Positions 43,985-53,833 of a stretch of DNA of 64,000 nt are shown piece after piece (position 1 is the first letter of the stretch; the number at the start of each line of letters is the position of its first letter). Source of the stretch: an uncultured delta proteobacterium (lineage in GTDB: Bacteria; Myxococcota_A; UBA9160; JAFDET01); assembly GCA_947259215.1 (NCBI GenBank), contig CAMYLJ010000017.1, forward strand, positions 149,198 through 213,197, read 5' to 3'. Under the pieces are notes generated by a model. The model did no database searches, was not told the origin of the DNA, and was given only the letters and a program-made list of their open reading frames with translations. The position numbers were made by a program, and so were the translations under genes.

Positions 43985-45208
43985 TCACCGTGTTGTCTGA
44001 GAACGGCTCTCGGGATCCGATTTCGCGTGGGCTTCCAGGTCGATGAGTAGGATTCCCGCGCTGTAGCCCGGCCAGCCCCCACGGGCGGCGGTCGCCGTGA
44101 GCGCCCATCGACCTCCGGGGGAGAACACGGGTTCGTGTGGAGAGACGGCGCTCGGTTCCGTGACGATTCGGCACGCCCCTGTCGCCAGGTCGTACAGGTA
44201 AAGGAACCAGCTTGCTCCGGGCTCGCCGATCGCGGAATCCGACACTTCCACGAACGCTGAGTCGCCCGAAGGGTGAACCCCCTCCCACTCGTCGTATCCG
44301 CCCCCTCGCGGGTGGGCCATCTTGTCTGAGCTGCCATCGGTCATGTCGACCAAGATCCGATCGCTGAAGCCGTCGACGATGCCGTAGGCACTCACGAGGA
44401 GGGATTCGTCGGAACGGCCGACGAAGTCCTGGGGTTCGAGGAAGACGGCTCCGACGTTCCACTTGGAGATGACCTCTCGTTCCTCTTCGAGGCGGGGAAC
44501 TCCTTCCGCGTCGTAGACGATGCGCCCCGTTCGGATGGAGGTTGGCTGGCACAGATACCGAAGCCCTGTTGCCAGGAGAGCGATCGAGCCATCGGGATTC
44601 GGCACGTAGAAGGGAACGTTGGTCGTCGACCACGCGATCTGCATTGTCTCTCGCGACACGGCAATCCCTTCCCACGCATTGCGGTGGAGCGGAAGGGGTT
44701 CGCCAGCGAACGGCCGGCGCAGAACGAAGAGATCCCCGTTGAACATCCCAGCATCGTGTGGGACCAGCGGGTTCCTCGGAGGGGGTGAGCCGTGTGACGG
44801 CCCGAGGAGCAGGAGGTCCCCGTTCGAGAGCACGTGTACACGCGTGAAGCCCGCATGGGAGAAATGGCCCGTGAGCCGGTCGATCTCTCCGGACTCGATG
44901 TCCATTCGGAACACGTCACCGACGAGGTTGCTGACAAATACGAAGCTCGTCGGAGTCAACCACTGAGGCTTGGTTCCCCAGTTCGTCAAGAGCGACCACC
45001 CCGGCGGGAAGTCGGCGGCGCTCTCGCAGTGGTCCGGTTGTCCGGCGCTTGCGTGATGGGTCAGACGAGCTGGGTGGTTCTCGGCCGCGCACGAATCGAA
45101 CACGGTCATGGATCCCCTGTCCGGCTCTTCAGCGTCCGCCGAGGCGAGCCGCGCCAGGATCATGACCAGTACCACGATGTGGCTCGTCGCAAGCTTGAGC
45201 TCTCTCAT
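43985..45208 (-). CDS. Exported TolB/WD40-like beta-propeller protein
   Basis: 407 residues. Signal peptide SHIVVLVMILARLASADAEE. The body shows repeats of the PD40/TolB type (FVSNLVGDVFRMDIESGEID; GDLLLLGPSHGSPPPRNPLV; PVFSPGGRWALTATAARGG), seven-bladed by estimate. No catalytic motif. The ATG at 45206-45208 has GAGGAT before it. Only gene of its module, between an Arg fragment and an Asp core. Confidence 0.7.
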   Translation of the reverse strand: MRELKLATSHIVVLVMILARLASADAEEPDRGSMTVFDSCAAENHPARLTHHASAGQPDHCESAADFPPGWSLLTNWGTKPQWLTPTSFVFVSNLVGDVFRMDIESGEIDRLTGHFSHAGFTRVHVLSNGDLLLLGPSHGSPPPRNPLVPHDAGMFNGDLFVLRRPFAGEPLPLHRNAWEGIAVSRETMQIAWSTTNVPFYVPNPDGSIALLATGLRYLCQPTSIRTGRIVYDAEGVPRLEEEREVISKWNVGAVFLEPQDFVGRSDESLLVSAYGIVDGFSDRILVDMTDGSSDKMAHPRGGGYDEWEGVHPSGDSAFVEVSDSAIGEPGASWFLYLYDLATGACRIVTEPSAVSPHEPVFSPGGRWALTATAARGGWPGYSAGILLIDLEAHAKSDPESRSQTTR

Positions 45209-45264
45209 CGTATCCTCGCGTTAGCCACCTAGGGTCCAAGACCCGAGGGGAATTCTCACCTCGG

Positions 45265-45302
45265 GCCGGAAGTTGGGCTTTCGAGTCCCGTCCGCCCCGC
45301 CA
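45265..45302 (+). repeat. tRNA-Asp core copy
   Basis: GCCGGAAGTTGGGCTTTCGA followed by GTCCCGTCCGCCCCGCCA: T arm and 3' end of tRNA-Asp, sharing the GGGCTTTCGA variant with the copy at 49642. No doublet or conserved spacer lies near. The 240 bp up to the ligase gene hold no gene. Confidence 0.75.
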
Positions 45303-45541
45303 TGAGTCCCCGTTTTTTACTCAACGCATTCCTGAGTCATCGGCTCCTGGGGCCCAGTTGGGGTCCATGGGCGCCGCACGCGGCCAGCGGGGCAGGGCGC
45401 GCAGGATAGCCTCGTGGGTTGGTCTCGGGCGCGAGTACCGATCGATACACGCGCGGGGTTCCGCAGGATGGCGAACGCCCCGCCCCGCGCGAGGTTCGCG
45501 TAGACCCGGGTCGATGCCGCGTCGGCGTGGCGAAGCGCCGC

Positions 45542-47065
45542 CTAACCGCCAACCTGGGTGTCGCGTCCAGCCCAAAATGGCGCACGCAACTCTCGCTTGA
45601 GGATTTTGCCCGGGCCCGATTTCGGCAAGGGCGCCCCGCATAGTTCGATTGCCTTCGGCACCTTGTAGCCGGCGATCTGCTCGCGACAGTGCGCGATCAG
45701 CGCTTCGGCGGTTACGTCGCCCGCGCCATCGCGCAGCACCACCGCCGCGTATACGGCCTCGCCCCACCGCTCGTCAGGCACGCCGAAAACAGCCGCTTCC
45801 ACTACAGCTGGATGTTGGTAGAGCACTTCCTCGACCTCGGTCGAGTAGACGTTCTCACCCCCCGAAACGATCATGTCCTTGCTCCGATCGACAAGGAAGA
45901 GGAACCCCTCGTCGTCCATGTAGCCGAGGTCGCCGGTCCAGTACTGACCGTCCTTGAGGACCGATGCGGTCTGGTCTGGCTTGTTCCAGTAGCCCTGCAT
46001 GACATTGGGGCCGCGAACGACCACCTCTCCGACTTCCAGATCATCGCACTCGCGAGTGGGATCGTTCGGATCCAGAATGCTCACGGAGACACCGTGTATG
46101 GCCTGGCCACAAGAGCGGCCGCGCTTGTCGTCGACGAGCTCCTCTTCGTGACGGAGAAAGGTGGCAATGGGCGAGACTTCTGTTGCGCCGTAGAGTTCGG
46201 TGAGTTCGGCGGTGGGAACTGCAGCGTGGATTCTTCGCACGATTTCGGTCGCAATCGGGGAGCCGCCGTGCATGATGACGCGAAGGGTGTCGGTCTTTCG
46301 TGGCCTCGCGTCGGCCTCCTCGGCGACGGCAGCAATCATCGTCGGAACACCCAACGTCATCGTGATCGATTCCTTCTCGATCAAGTCGAGTGCGGCGGCG
46401 GGATCGAATGCCGCCAACATGACTTGACTGGCGCCCGTCAAGGCGGTCGAAATGATCTGGACCGAGCCGGCGGCGTGGAAGAGCGGGGCCATGACGAGAA
46501 AGCGGTCTTGATTCGTCTCGGGCAGAACAGCCAGGAAATGAAAGGCGTTCGCGATCAGGTTGCGATGACTGAGCATGACTCCCTTGGAGGCGCCCGTGGT
46601 TCCTCCTGTATAGAAAAGTCCGGCAAGAGAGTTCTCGTCGATTCCACTACCGAGCTCGACCTTCTCCGACGACCCCAGAAGTGCTTCGTAGTCGCCGGGC
46701 ATGCGAATCACATGTTCGACGAGATCGGCCAGCGCACCGGGGTCGCGATCCGTGATCAGGACGCGCGCGCCGGAATCCTCGAGCGCATAGTGGAGTTCGG
46801 GCCCCGCGTGACGAGTGTTGAGCGGAACGACGACGAAGCCCGCCGCCGGCACGCCCATGTACACCTCGACGTAGCGATGGCAGTTACCCACCAGGATGGC
46901 GACGCGATCTCCGACCTTGAGGCCGAGACCACGCAAGCCTCCCGCGAGGAGCTCCGCCCGTTTGAGCAGCTCCCCATAGGTCTCGTGCTCGTCGCCGCAG
47001 ACGAGTGCGGTGCGACCCGAAGAATTTCGCTTCGCACTCTGCAGGATATCGGCGAATGTGGTCAC
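45542..47065 (-). CDS. Acyl-CoA/AMP-dependent ligase
   Basis: 507 residues from a GTG at 47065 that overlaps the TetR stop (GTGA). ANL superfamily: the P-loop-like LFYTGGTTGASKGVMLSH, LTELYGATEVSP, YWTGDLGYMDDEGFLFLVD, and the C-terminal catalytic Lys in LPKSGPGKILKRELR. Adenylates a carboxylic acid and forms its CoA thioester; the acid is unknown. Nothing is missing. Confidence 0.93.
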   Translation of the reverse strand: MTTFADILQSAKRNSSGRTALVCGDEHETYGELLKRAELLAGGLRGLGLKVGDRVAILVGNCHRYVEVYMGVPAAGFVVVPLNTRHAGPELHYALEDSGARVLITDRDPGALADLVEHVIRMPGDYEALLGSSEKVELGSGIDENSLAGLFYTGGTTGASKGVMLSHRNLIANAFHFLAVLPETNQDRFLVMAPLFHAAGSVQIISTALTGASQVMLAAFDPAAALDLIEKESITMTLGVPTMIAAVAEEADARPRKTDTLRVIMHGGSPIATEIVRRIHAAVPTAELTELYGATEVSPIATFLRHEEELVDDKRGRSCGQAIHGVSVSILDPNDPTRECDDLEVGEVVVRGPNVMQGYWNKPDQTASVLKDGQYWTGDLGYMDDEGFLFLVDRSKDMIVSGGENVYSTEVEEVLYQHPAVVEAAVFGVPDERWGEAVYAAVVLRDGAGDVTAEALIAHCREQIAGYKVPKAIELCGAPLPKSGPGKILKRELRAPFWAGRDTQVGG

Positions 47066-47745
47066 GATTGGCTTTCTATACCGGCTCGGTGATGCCTTGC
47101 AGCCTGGCTCGCTGCCTCGAAGATCCGGTCTGACACCGGCGCCATCAGTTCCAGCGCGAAGGCGGCCACCTCTTCGGGCGAGTCCTTGAAGCCGCGGCTG
47201 GCCCAGGCCGTGATGGCGCCGTGGAGGGTGCTGCTCGCCAGGTGCGCGAGGTAGTCCCGGTCGAAGTCGCTGATCGGGCCTAGGTCGTTGATGGCGAGGA
47301 TCCGCCCGAACAGAATCGTTTGTACGGCTTCGCGCGCGGGCTCGAGGAACAGGGCAGTCGGACAGAGCGTGGCGAGGGGCTCGAGGACGTCGAGATGTTC
47401 GTGGAGCTGCCCGAAGAGGGCGTCCCCGAGCCCGCTCTCGGCCAGGGGAAGAATGAACGCGTCGTCGCCCACGGCCAGCAACGTGCTCGTGAACAAATCC
47501 ATCGCGAGGTCGCGGACGACGGCGTCGATCGAGCCGAAGTGCGCGTAGAAGGTCTTCCTCGTCAGCCCCGCGCAGGCGGCGATCTCCGACACCGTGAGGT
47601 CCGTGTAGGGCCGGCCGTCGGCGAGGAGCTCCATCAGCGCGTTCCCCACGGCCCGCCGCGAGCGGGCGATGCGGGGATCGAGGGGCCGCTCGACGCCCGG
47701 CGTTGCGGCCGGATGAGCCGAGGGGGTTGAAGAACTCGGGGTCAC
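47062..47745 (-). CDS. TetR-family regulator upstream of the ligase
   Basis: 227 residues from a GTG at 47745 behind GAGGAGGAC. Helix-turn-helix YTDLTVSEIAACAGLTRKTF then YAHFGSIDAVVRDLAMD near residues 47-84. Unlike most TetR genes it is in line with, and translationally coupled to, the target-like gene behind it, which suggests autoregulation of a two-gene operon. The 145 bp to the divergent DUF2236 gene would hold the operator. Confidence 0.88.
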   Translation of the reverse strand: MTPSSSTPSAHPAATPGVERPLDPRIARSRRAVGNALMELLADGRPYTDLTVSEIAACAGLTRKTFYAHFGSIDAVVRDLAMDLFTSTLLAVGDDAFILPLAESGLGDALFGQLHEHLDVLEPLATLCPTALFLEPAREAVQTILFGRILAINDLGPISDFDRDYLAHLASSTLHGAITAWASRGFKDSPEEVAAFALELMAPVSDRIFEAASQAARHHRAGIESQS

Positions 47746-47890
47746 GCGTCCTCCTCTTCTCCCAGGGGCTGGCCGGTTCCAGCCGGTCAAGAAAATATAC
47801 AATTGACACCTTTGTGTCGATCCTTATTATCCAAATGCTTCCTTTCTTCGAAGCGGCGGGGCCGTCGCGCCTCGCCCGCCGGAGCGATTC

Positions 47891-49282
47891 ATGGCCAGAG
47901 AATCCACATTCGAAACAGAATCCAGAAATCTGTTCTACCGCGAAGCGGGCGACCCCTTGCGAACGCCGCCCAAGCCGAGGCAGAGCATCAATCACGATTT
48001 CGATCATCTGAGGAAGCGACTCCTGGGAGGCGTGCTCGGACCGGAAGACCTCGATGACCGCTATGAGGAGAGGCTGCGCAACCCCGAAGGCACAATTGCC
48101 AGAATGGGAGACCTGGCTTGGGAAGGAGATGAACTGGGAGACAAGGTCGCAGAGATGTTCGAAAGGCTGGGGCCTCGAGAAGGAAGGCGTCTCTTCGACC
48201 AGGCTCTGGACAGCGGCATCGACTCCATCGATGCCCCCCCGACTGAGCTCGTGGATCTCTTCGCGCAGCTGGACCGGGAACCCGAATGGCTCGACCGCGA
48301 AGCACTCAACAGAGCTGGAACGGTCATCCACAGCGGAGGAGCGGTCATTCCCGTCATTGAGTTCGTCCTCGATGCCCTCATCACCTACTACGGAGGCGCC
48401 ATATCGAGAGCCATCAATGCGACGGGGAAGATGAACTCGAGGACCAGGCTGATCGAATCCAATGCGTTTCTGTCAAAGATGCCCGTCCCGAACAGCTTGA
48501 ACCGCTTCGAGGACGGCTTCAAGAGAGCGGTGCGAGTTCGCATCATGCATGCCCAGGTCAGAAGGCATTTCATGAAGAAGGGAAGCCCTCTGGCGGCGAG
48601 CTATGAAGACCTTGGCATGCCGATCAGCAATGCGGACATGATGTTCGGTTTGCCGGAGTTCGGGATCGCGCTCATTCTCTTCCACCAACGTCTTGGGGGG
48701 AGATACACCGAGCAGGAGCTGGAAGACGGGATCTCACTCTGGGTGTACATAGTCTTCATCATGGGAGGAAAGGAAGAATTCCTCGCCCGAACGCTCGAAG
48801 AGCAGTACGAATCACTCAACTACTTCTGGGCGTGCCTGGAAGAGCCGGTAGTCAATTACCGACAAAGCTTCGACGAAATTGCCGAGATCGTCGAAAGCAT
48901 ATTCGGAAGATCGCCTCTGCACAGAATGGCGGGCAAGTGGATTGCAACGCCATTTGCTCGATCGCTCTTCGGAGATCGGCTATGCGAAAAGCTGGGCATC
49001 CCTGATTCGAAATTGAAGAGCATCGCGTGGCCGATTGCAGGCGGATTGGTGCGGGCCAGAGAAGCCTACCTGAGAGCAAGGGGCTTCATGAGCAACGCCA
49101 AGTCCTACTCCGACTATCGGCAACAGATCGCCTTGAAGAAGATCGCCAAGAAGAGCAGAGCCGCGGATGGCTTCCTGAAGACCAACTATTCCCATCACGA
49201 CGCATCCGCGACCGAGCATGTGGCGTTCTCCAAGAGAAAGGACGCTGTAGAAGAGTTCATTCTCGAACTGATGGGGATATAG
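47891..49282 (+). CDS. DUF2236 (MpaB-like) oxygenase family protein
   Basis: 463 residues. The domain is recognised by FERLGPREGRRLFDQALDSG, GALITYYGGAISRAI-like helices, the conserved Arg/His in MHAQVRRHF and YVNY-like segments near the C-terminus. DUF2236 includes the ER-bound oxygenase MpaB and latex-clearing (rubber) oxygenases with b-type haem. The base composition is lower in GC and richer in AGA/AAG codons than the neighbours, a sign of transfer. Divergent from the TetR/ligase pair. Confidence 0.82.
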   Translation: MARESTFETESRNLFYREAGDPLRTPPKPRQSINHDFDHLRKRLLGGVLGPEDLDDRYEERLRNPEGTIARMGDLAWEGDELGDKVAEMFERLGPREGRRLFDQALDSGIDSIDAPPTELVDLFAQLDREPEWLDREALNRAGTVIHSGGAVIPVIEFVLDALITYYGGAISRAINATGKMNSRTRLIESNAFLSKMPVPNSLNRFEDGFKRAVRVRIMHAQVRRHFMKKGSPLAASYEDLGMPISNADMMFGLPEFGIALILFHQRLGGRYTEQELEDGISLWVYIVFIMGGKEEFLARTLEEQYESLNYFWACLEEPVVNYRQSFDEIAEIVESIFGRSPLHRMAGKWIATPFARSLFGDRLCEKLGIPDSKLKSIAWPIAGGLVRAREAYLRARGFMSNAKSYSDYRQQIALKKIAKKSRAADGFLKTNYSHHDASATEHVAFSKRKDAVEEFILELMGI

Positions 49283-49283
49283 A

Positions 49284-49481
49284 TCAGGCTGTCGTCGCGA
49301 CTCGATCGCCCGAGGGCTGGCTCGCTGCGGCGGGGGCCGCGAGCCGGGCCTCGAGTCCCCCCGGTGCGCCTCGCGCCATCACGACGACCGCCAAGCAGAC
49401 GACGACCCCGTAGACCACCAGGAACTGAGCCGCCCGTGGCCAGTCCGGGGTGCCGGCCGGAAGGAAGAGGCCCGCGCCCAT
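49284..49481 (-). pseudogene. Truncated membrane protein, isoprenylcysteine-methyltransferase-like N-terminus
   Basis: 66 codons from an ATG at 49479-49481. LFLPAGTPDWPRAAQFLVVY, VVVCLAVVVMARGAPG and LEARLAAPA match the first helix-loop-helix of ICMT-like membrane proteins, where about 120 residues should follow. Here the frame ends early. The upstream side is joined to a B-type repeat at 49582. Confidence 0.4.
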
Positions 49482-49581
49482 CAAGGGGGGCTCCCGCTGG
49501 AAGCCCAGGTTGGTCGCGCTTGGCTGTCTGTCAGCCGCCAAGACCCCGTCAGGGCTCCAGCGCCAGAGGTCTCCGGGGGTT

Positions 49582-49760
49582 GGGATACACGCGGGATACA
49601 AGTTTCAGTGTTCCCGACTCCTGCGTTTCCGGGGACTTACAGCCGGAAGTTGGGCTTTCGAGTCCCGTCCGCCCCGCCATAACTAGCCGGATTGACTGAG
49701 CAATTCGCGATCTGGCGGTGCTTGGTTCCGCGCTTTGGTCGCGCTTGGTCGTGGCGACGA
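49582..49760 (+). repeat. B-type module end, copy 3, with conserved spacer
   Basis: Doublet GGGATACACGC-GGGATACAAG (49582-49602), CTGCGTTTCCGGGGACTTAC, and Asp core 49642-49679. It is followed by GCTTGGTTCCGCGCTTTGGT within the conserved spacer (49680-49760), as after the cores at 11529, 16493 and 53833. The block between here and 50075 has no gene. Confidence 0.7.
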
Positions 49761-50075
49761 GTGACTCGTTCGGCCCGCCACACCCGGCGAGCTCCTTGGC
49801 CTCCCGCGCTGCGCTCCCGGAGACGCGCGCGTTGGACTGAGGGCGACACGAGCGCCGGGATCCCGGGCAACTCGTGCCCTGGGTTGGTTCGGCACGCCTA
49901 CGGTCTCGAGAGGTCGAACGCCCACGGGGGAGTTGTCACTCCGTCGCTTATCGTACCTGAGGAACCCCCCTTCTTCGGCCTACCCGTTTGCTGGCCGCCA
50001 TCGGCGTGGGCGTTACGGTGTTTATCGCGCGGCAGCCGACGAAACGGGAAGATGCCGCGGCGGAAGGGCTTGAGG

Positions 50076-51128
50076 ATGAGTAAGGCGATTCTGATTTACG
50101 GCTCCTACGGGTACACGGGCGAATTGATCGTCGATCTGGCCGTGGCCGCGGGGGCGAGGCCGATTCTCGCCGGTCGTTCGGCGGATAAGGTGGAGACGCA
50201 GTCCGCGCTGCATGGCGGGGAACACCGCGTGTTTGGGATGGACGATCCTGATCTGTTGATTCGCGGGTTGGAGGGGGTGGGCACTGTGCTGCATTGCGCC
50301 GGTCCGTTCTCGCATACGGCCGACGCCATGGCCGAGGCCTGCCTGCACGTCGGCGCGCATTATCTCGACATCACGGGCGAGTTCGCCGTGTTCGAATCAA
50401 TGAAAAAGCTCCACGCCCGCGCGCAGGACGCCGGCATCATGATCATGCCGGGGACGGGCTTCGACGTCGTGCCCACGGACTGTCTCGCGCTGCACCTGAA
50501 GAATCGATTGCCGGACGCCACGGAGCTAACGCTCGCGTTTACGGGTAACGACAAGTTAAGCCGCGGCACCGCCATGACCATGGTCGAGGGCCTCGCGCAA
50601 GGCGGCCTGATTCGGCAGAACGGTGTGCTCACGGAAGTCCCCTCGGCGTGGAAGACCCGCGACATCAACTTCGGCGAGGTCACCGAAACGGCCATGACCG
50701 TTCCCTGGGGCGATGTTTCGACCGCGTTCCATAGCACGGGCATTCCGAATATCGTTGTTTACATGGGCGCGCCGCCGGGCCTACAACGGGCGGCTCGAAT
50801 GAGCCGCTATCTCGGCTGGTTGATGGCGATGGCGCCGATTCAATCGCTCCTCAAAGGCCGCATCAAGGCGGGGCCGGCGGGACCGAGCGACCAAGAACGC
50901 GAGGCTGGGCGTTCGCTCATTTGGGGCGAAGTGCGTAACGCGGACGGCAAGTCGGTGGAAAGTCGGCTACTTACGCCCGAAGCCTACGCTCTCACCGCGC
51001 AAACCGCCTGGGAGATTGCGAAGCGCGCGGCGGCTGGAAACGTCCCGAACGGTTATCAAACCCCGGCGTCGGCCTTCGGCGCGGACTTCATCCTCGAGTT
51101 TCCCGGCGTCGAACGCACGGACCTCTAG
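50076..51128 (+). CDS. Saccharopine-dehydrogenase-like / trans-acting enoyl-reductase protein
   Basis: 350 residues from the ATG at 50076. N-terminal Rossmann fold ILIYGSYGYTGELIVDLAVA then GARPILAGRS, VLHCAGPFSHTADAMAEACL, HYLDITGEF and GTGFDVVPTDCLALHL. These are the signatures of the saccharopine dehydrogenase-like NAD(P) oxidoreductases, including enoyl reductases of lipid synthesis. Codon use differs from its neighbours (many third-position A/T), suggesting recent transfer. No partner genes. Confidence 0.88.
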   Translation: MSKAILIYGSYGYTGELIVDLAVAAGARPILAGRSADKVETQSALHGGEHRVFGMDDPDLLIRGLEGVGTVLHCAGPFSHTADAMAEACLHVGAHYLDITGEFAVFESMKKLHARAQDAGIMIMPGTGFDVVPTDCLALHLKNRLPDATELTLAFTGNDKLSRGTAMTMVEGLAQGGLIRQNGVLTEVPSAWKTRDINFGEVTETAMTVPWGDVSTAFHSTGIPNIVVYMGAPPGLQRAARMSRYLGWLMAMAPIQSLLKGRIKAGPAGPSDQEREAGRSLIWGEVRNADGKSVESRLLTPEAYALTAQTAWEIAKRAAAGNVPNGYQTPASAFGADFILEFPGVERTDL

Positions 51129-51374
51129 CGCGCCGACGCTCTCGCCGGTAAGTCCTCGATCCCTCGGTGGACTGGGGAGGAGTCCTAGCCGCATTCCGGG
51201 GAGCTCCTGGGGTGCCTGAGGCATCGAAGCTGGCTCTCCGCGGATCTGTGTTCGAAGATGCGATCGAACTCCGCCGCGACCGACCGGGTCCAGCGGTAGA
51301 GCCGGCGCGCCCAGTTCGGCTCCCACTGGGAGCGGGTGCTTGCGCGGGTCGCCTTCCGATCCCCCTAGGCTCGT

Positions 51375-51524
51375 GACAACATCGAGGGTCGGCTTGCTGC
51401 GCTTCTGTGCGAGGCCGGCTTCGCGCCGGTAGTCGAATTCGGCCGTTGCGCCACGATCTTCGGCAGCCTCTGGTACTACCGAGCCGCCAGGCCAGCGGAG
51501 GAGCGGGCGGGGTCAGGACTCTGA
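51375..51524 (+). pseudogene. C-terminal fragment of a SAM-dependent methyltransferase
   Basis: 50 codons without a start: EGRLAALLCEAGFAPVVEFG, then CATIFGSLWYYRAARP and a stop at 51522-51524. The GF-x-V-E-x-G-R-x3-IFGSL-YRA pattern is the usual end of UbiE-like methyltransferases. The rest is missing. It lies in the 450-bp gap between the oxidoreductase and the cyclase. Confidence 0.5.
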
Positions 51525-51577
51525 GTCCTTGCTCTGAGATATTGTCAAATGTTGTGGAACGGCCGGTCTACGGACAC

Positions 51578-53536
51578 TCACCACTTGATCCGCATCACTG
51601 CAATGGGAGACGCCAGCCCCTTGAGCTCCAGCTGGCGCTCGTCGGCGCAGGAGAAGCGATCGCTCGCCGCGACCAGGACGGCGCGGCTCGCCAGGATCTC
51701 GTCTGCGCCTCCAGCACCCGCTACACGAGCCGCGGTATGCACGCCCTTGCCGGCGTAGTCGCTGCCGCGCTGAAGGGCCTCGGCGGTGTGTAGTCCAATC
51801 CGAACCCGTGGAGCGAACCCGTGTTCGGTCCGGTGAGTAGCAAGCGCGCGCTGGATGGCGATTGCACAGTCGAGTGCGGCGTCGGCCGTGGAGAAGGTAA
51901 TGAAGAATCCGTCGCCCTCCTGACTGACTTCCTCGCCGTTGTGTGATTTGAAGCAGGAGCGCAGCGTTCGGTGGTGCCAGCGTTGTAGCTTGTCCCATGC
52001 CTCGTCGCCGAGCAGCTCGACCAGCTTGGTGGAATCAACGATGTCGGTGAACATGAAGGTCTTCGTCAGGCGCGTCGGAGGTGAGCCTCCGCTGCTCCTC
52101 GCGGCGAGGCTGGCGAGAAGCTCGCTTGCTCGTCTTGCGTCGATCTTCGCCCCCAGCCTCTCGAAGCTCGACAGAGCGGACTCGAGCTCCATGGTTGCAG
52201 CGCCGAGGTCCCCCTCGCTCTCGTAGGCCGTCGCCAGCAGAAACTGAGTCTGGGCCGCATCGTAGGACGCATCCAGCTCACACCAGGCCTTCCACGCCCG
52301 GCGCAGCTGCGCGATCGCGGGCTCGCCACGCCCCTCCGAGAGCTCGAGTTCCCCCCGCGCGCGCGCGGCGGCAGCGAGAGGCGCCGGGGTGTCGAGCTCG
52401 GCGGCCACGGCCTCGAGCTCCGCCACCGTCTCCCGGGCGGCCTCTGTCTCCCCGGCGGCCAGCGCGATGGACACTTTCGCGGGGAGCAGGATCGCATGGC
52501 TCTCGGCTGAGAAAGGGTCGTCGGCGAGCGCCCGCTCGATCGCGGCGAGCGCACCCTTGGCGTCCCCTCGGGCCAGGTGCAGTCTCGCCAATGCGGCTTG
52601 GGGGTCGAAGCCGAGCTCTAGGGCGTGCCTGCAGGCCTCTTCCGCCCCCTCGAGATCGCCGATACACAGGCGGATCTCTGCCAGCTCCTGCAGGGCCATG
52701 CCCGCCATGCGGGGGCTGGAGGCCAGGAGCAGGTCACGGCCCTCGAGGACGTCGCGTTCGGCGTCCTGGAACTTGCCGCGGAAGCGAAGCACCTCTCCGT
52801 GGTGAACGCGACAAAGGCCCGGGAAGAACGCGACCGACTCGCGGTCGCACCAGCGGTCGGCCCGCTCGGTCCATTCGGCCGCGCGCCGCCAGTCGGCCCG
52901 GTTTCGGCAAGCGACGATCACGCTGCAGTAGATGGCCCCCGAGGCGAAGGGGCCGAGCTCGCCGCTGGTGGCTGCCGCGGTCGCTTCGTCGTGGAGCGCG
53001 ATTCCCTCCGCCACACGTCCCTCGAAGAGATACACGTGACCGAGCCAGAGGAGGCCCATCGCCTCGACATCGCGGTCGCCCACGCGGCGGCCGATCTCCC
53101 GGGCGCGCTCGGCCTGCTCCCGGGCAGCCTCCAGGTTTCCCTGGCTCAAGGCCATTGCGGCAACGCTCCAAGCCAGCAGACCCTGCTCCGCGCACTCCGG
53201 CTCGTCCGCCAGGAGGTTCCCGGCCCGCGCTCCCAGGCCGGCCGCGACGGCGGCGTTGCTCTGCTCGAAGTGGAATCGCGCCTGGTGCAATGCCACTCGG
53301 GCCTCGGCGCGCGAGTCGCCGACCTCCCCGTAGCCGCGCCCCGCGCGTTCCAGGAGGTCGAGGGCTTCCGCGTAGCGAGCGGTCCAATAGGCAGCCCACG
53401 AGAGCCGCTCAAGATCCTCCGGAGCCAGCGGTTGCGAGGCGTCGCGCGACTTGAACAGCTGGTACGCGGAATCCCAGTCGTGGCGCCGGTATGCATCTCG
53501 CCCTTGGACCAGCGCGTCGCTGCTGACCTCATCCAT
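51578..53536 (-). CDS. Class III adenylate/guanylate cyclase with TPR domain
   Basis: 652 residues. The N-terminal 440 form TPR-like helical repeats (Ala-rich, HYARRLF-type pairs throughout). The C-terminal cyclase domain begins at TKTFMFTDIVDSTKLVELLG with the metal Asp, then EVSQEGDGFFITFSTADAAL with the second Asp, and GIHTAEALQRGSDYAGKGVH. A substrate-specifying Lys is not clear, and TPR-linked domains of this type are often regulators rather than strong enzymes. Likely signal output unknown; no cyclic-nucleotide receptor nearby. Confidence 0.88.
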   Translation of the reverse strand: MDEVSSDALVQGRDAYRRHDWDSAYQLFKSRDASQPLAPEDLERLSWAAYWTARYAEALDLLERAGRGYGEVGDSRAEARVALHQARFHFEQSNAAVAAGLGARAGNLLADEPECAEQGLLAWSVAAMALSQGNLEAAREQAERAREIGRRVGDRDVEAMGLLWLGHVYLFEGRVAEGIALHDEATAAATSGELGPFASGAIYCSVIVACRNRADWRRAAEWTERADRWCDRESVAFFPGLCRVHHGEVLRFRGKFQDAERDVLEGRDLLLASSPRMAGMALQELAEIRLCIGDLEGAEEACRHALELGFDPQAALARLHLARGDAKGALAAIERALADDPFSAESHAILLPAKVSIALAAGETEAARETVAELEAVAAELDTPAPLAAAARARGELELSEGRGEPAIAQLRRAWKAWCELDASYDAAQTQFLLATAYESEGDLGAATMELESALSSFERLGAKIDARRASELLASLAARSSGGSPPTRLTKTFMFTDIVDSTKLVELLGDEAWDKLQRWHHRTLRSCFKSHNGEEVSQEGDGFFITFSTADAALDCAIAIQRALATHRTEHGFAPRVRIGLHTAEALQRGSDYAGKGVHTAARVAGAGGADEILASRAVLVAASDRFSCADERQLELKGLASPIAVMRIKW

Positions 53537-53615
53537 CGCGAACCATGATAGCGCCAGCGGGTTTCAGGCCGCACTTCGCCGCTCGGCCTGCGCACCCTCG
53601 ATGAAGCGGGGTCGG

Positions 53616-53833
53616 GTGGCGCTTGAACGGGGTAGGCCGGTCTTCGCTCGCGCCCGGTCCGAATTGGTCGCACCTGGTTGACTGGGTCCCGCCAAACCTC
53701 ACTGCGCTCCGCGCAGCGGGGGGTTTCGGAGAAGTTGGGATACAACGGGATACAAACTTCATCTCTTCGGACCCCTGCGTTTCCGCGGGGTTACGGCCGG
53801 AGGTTGTAGGTTCGAGTCCCGTCCTCCCCGCCA
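53616..53833 (+). repeat. B-type module end, copy 4 (most complete)
   Basis: GGCGCTTGAACGGGGTAGGC, TTGACTGGGTCCCGCCAAAC, doublet GGGATACAAC-GGGATACAAA (53737-53756), GGACCCCTGCGTTTCCGCGG, Asp core 53796-53833 with one change (CCTCCCCG). Matches copy 2 over more than 150 bp, including the part before the doublet. Confidence 0.78.
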
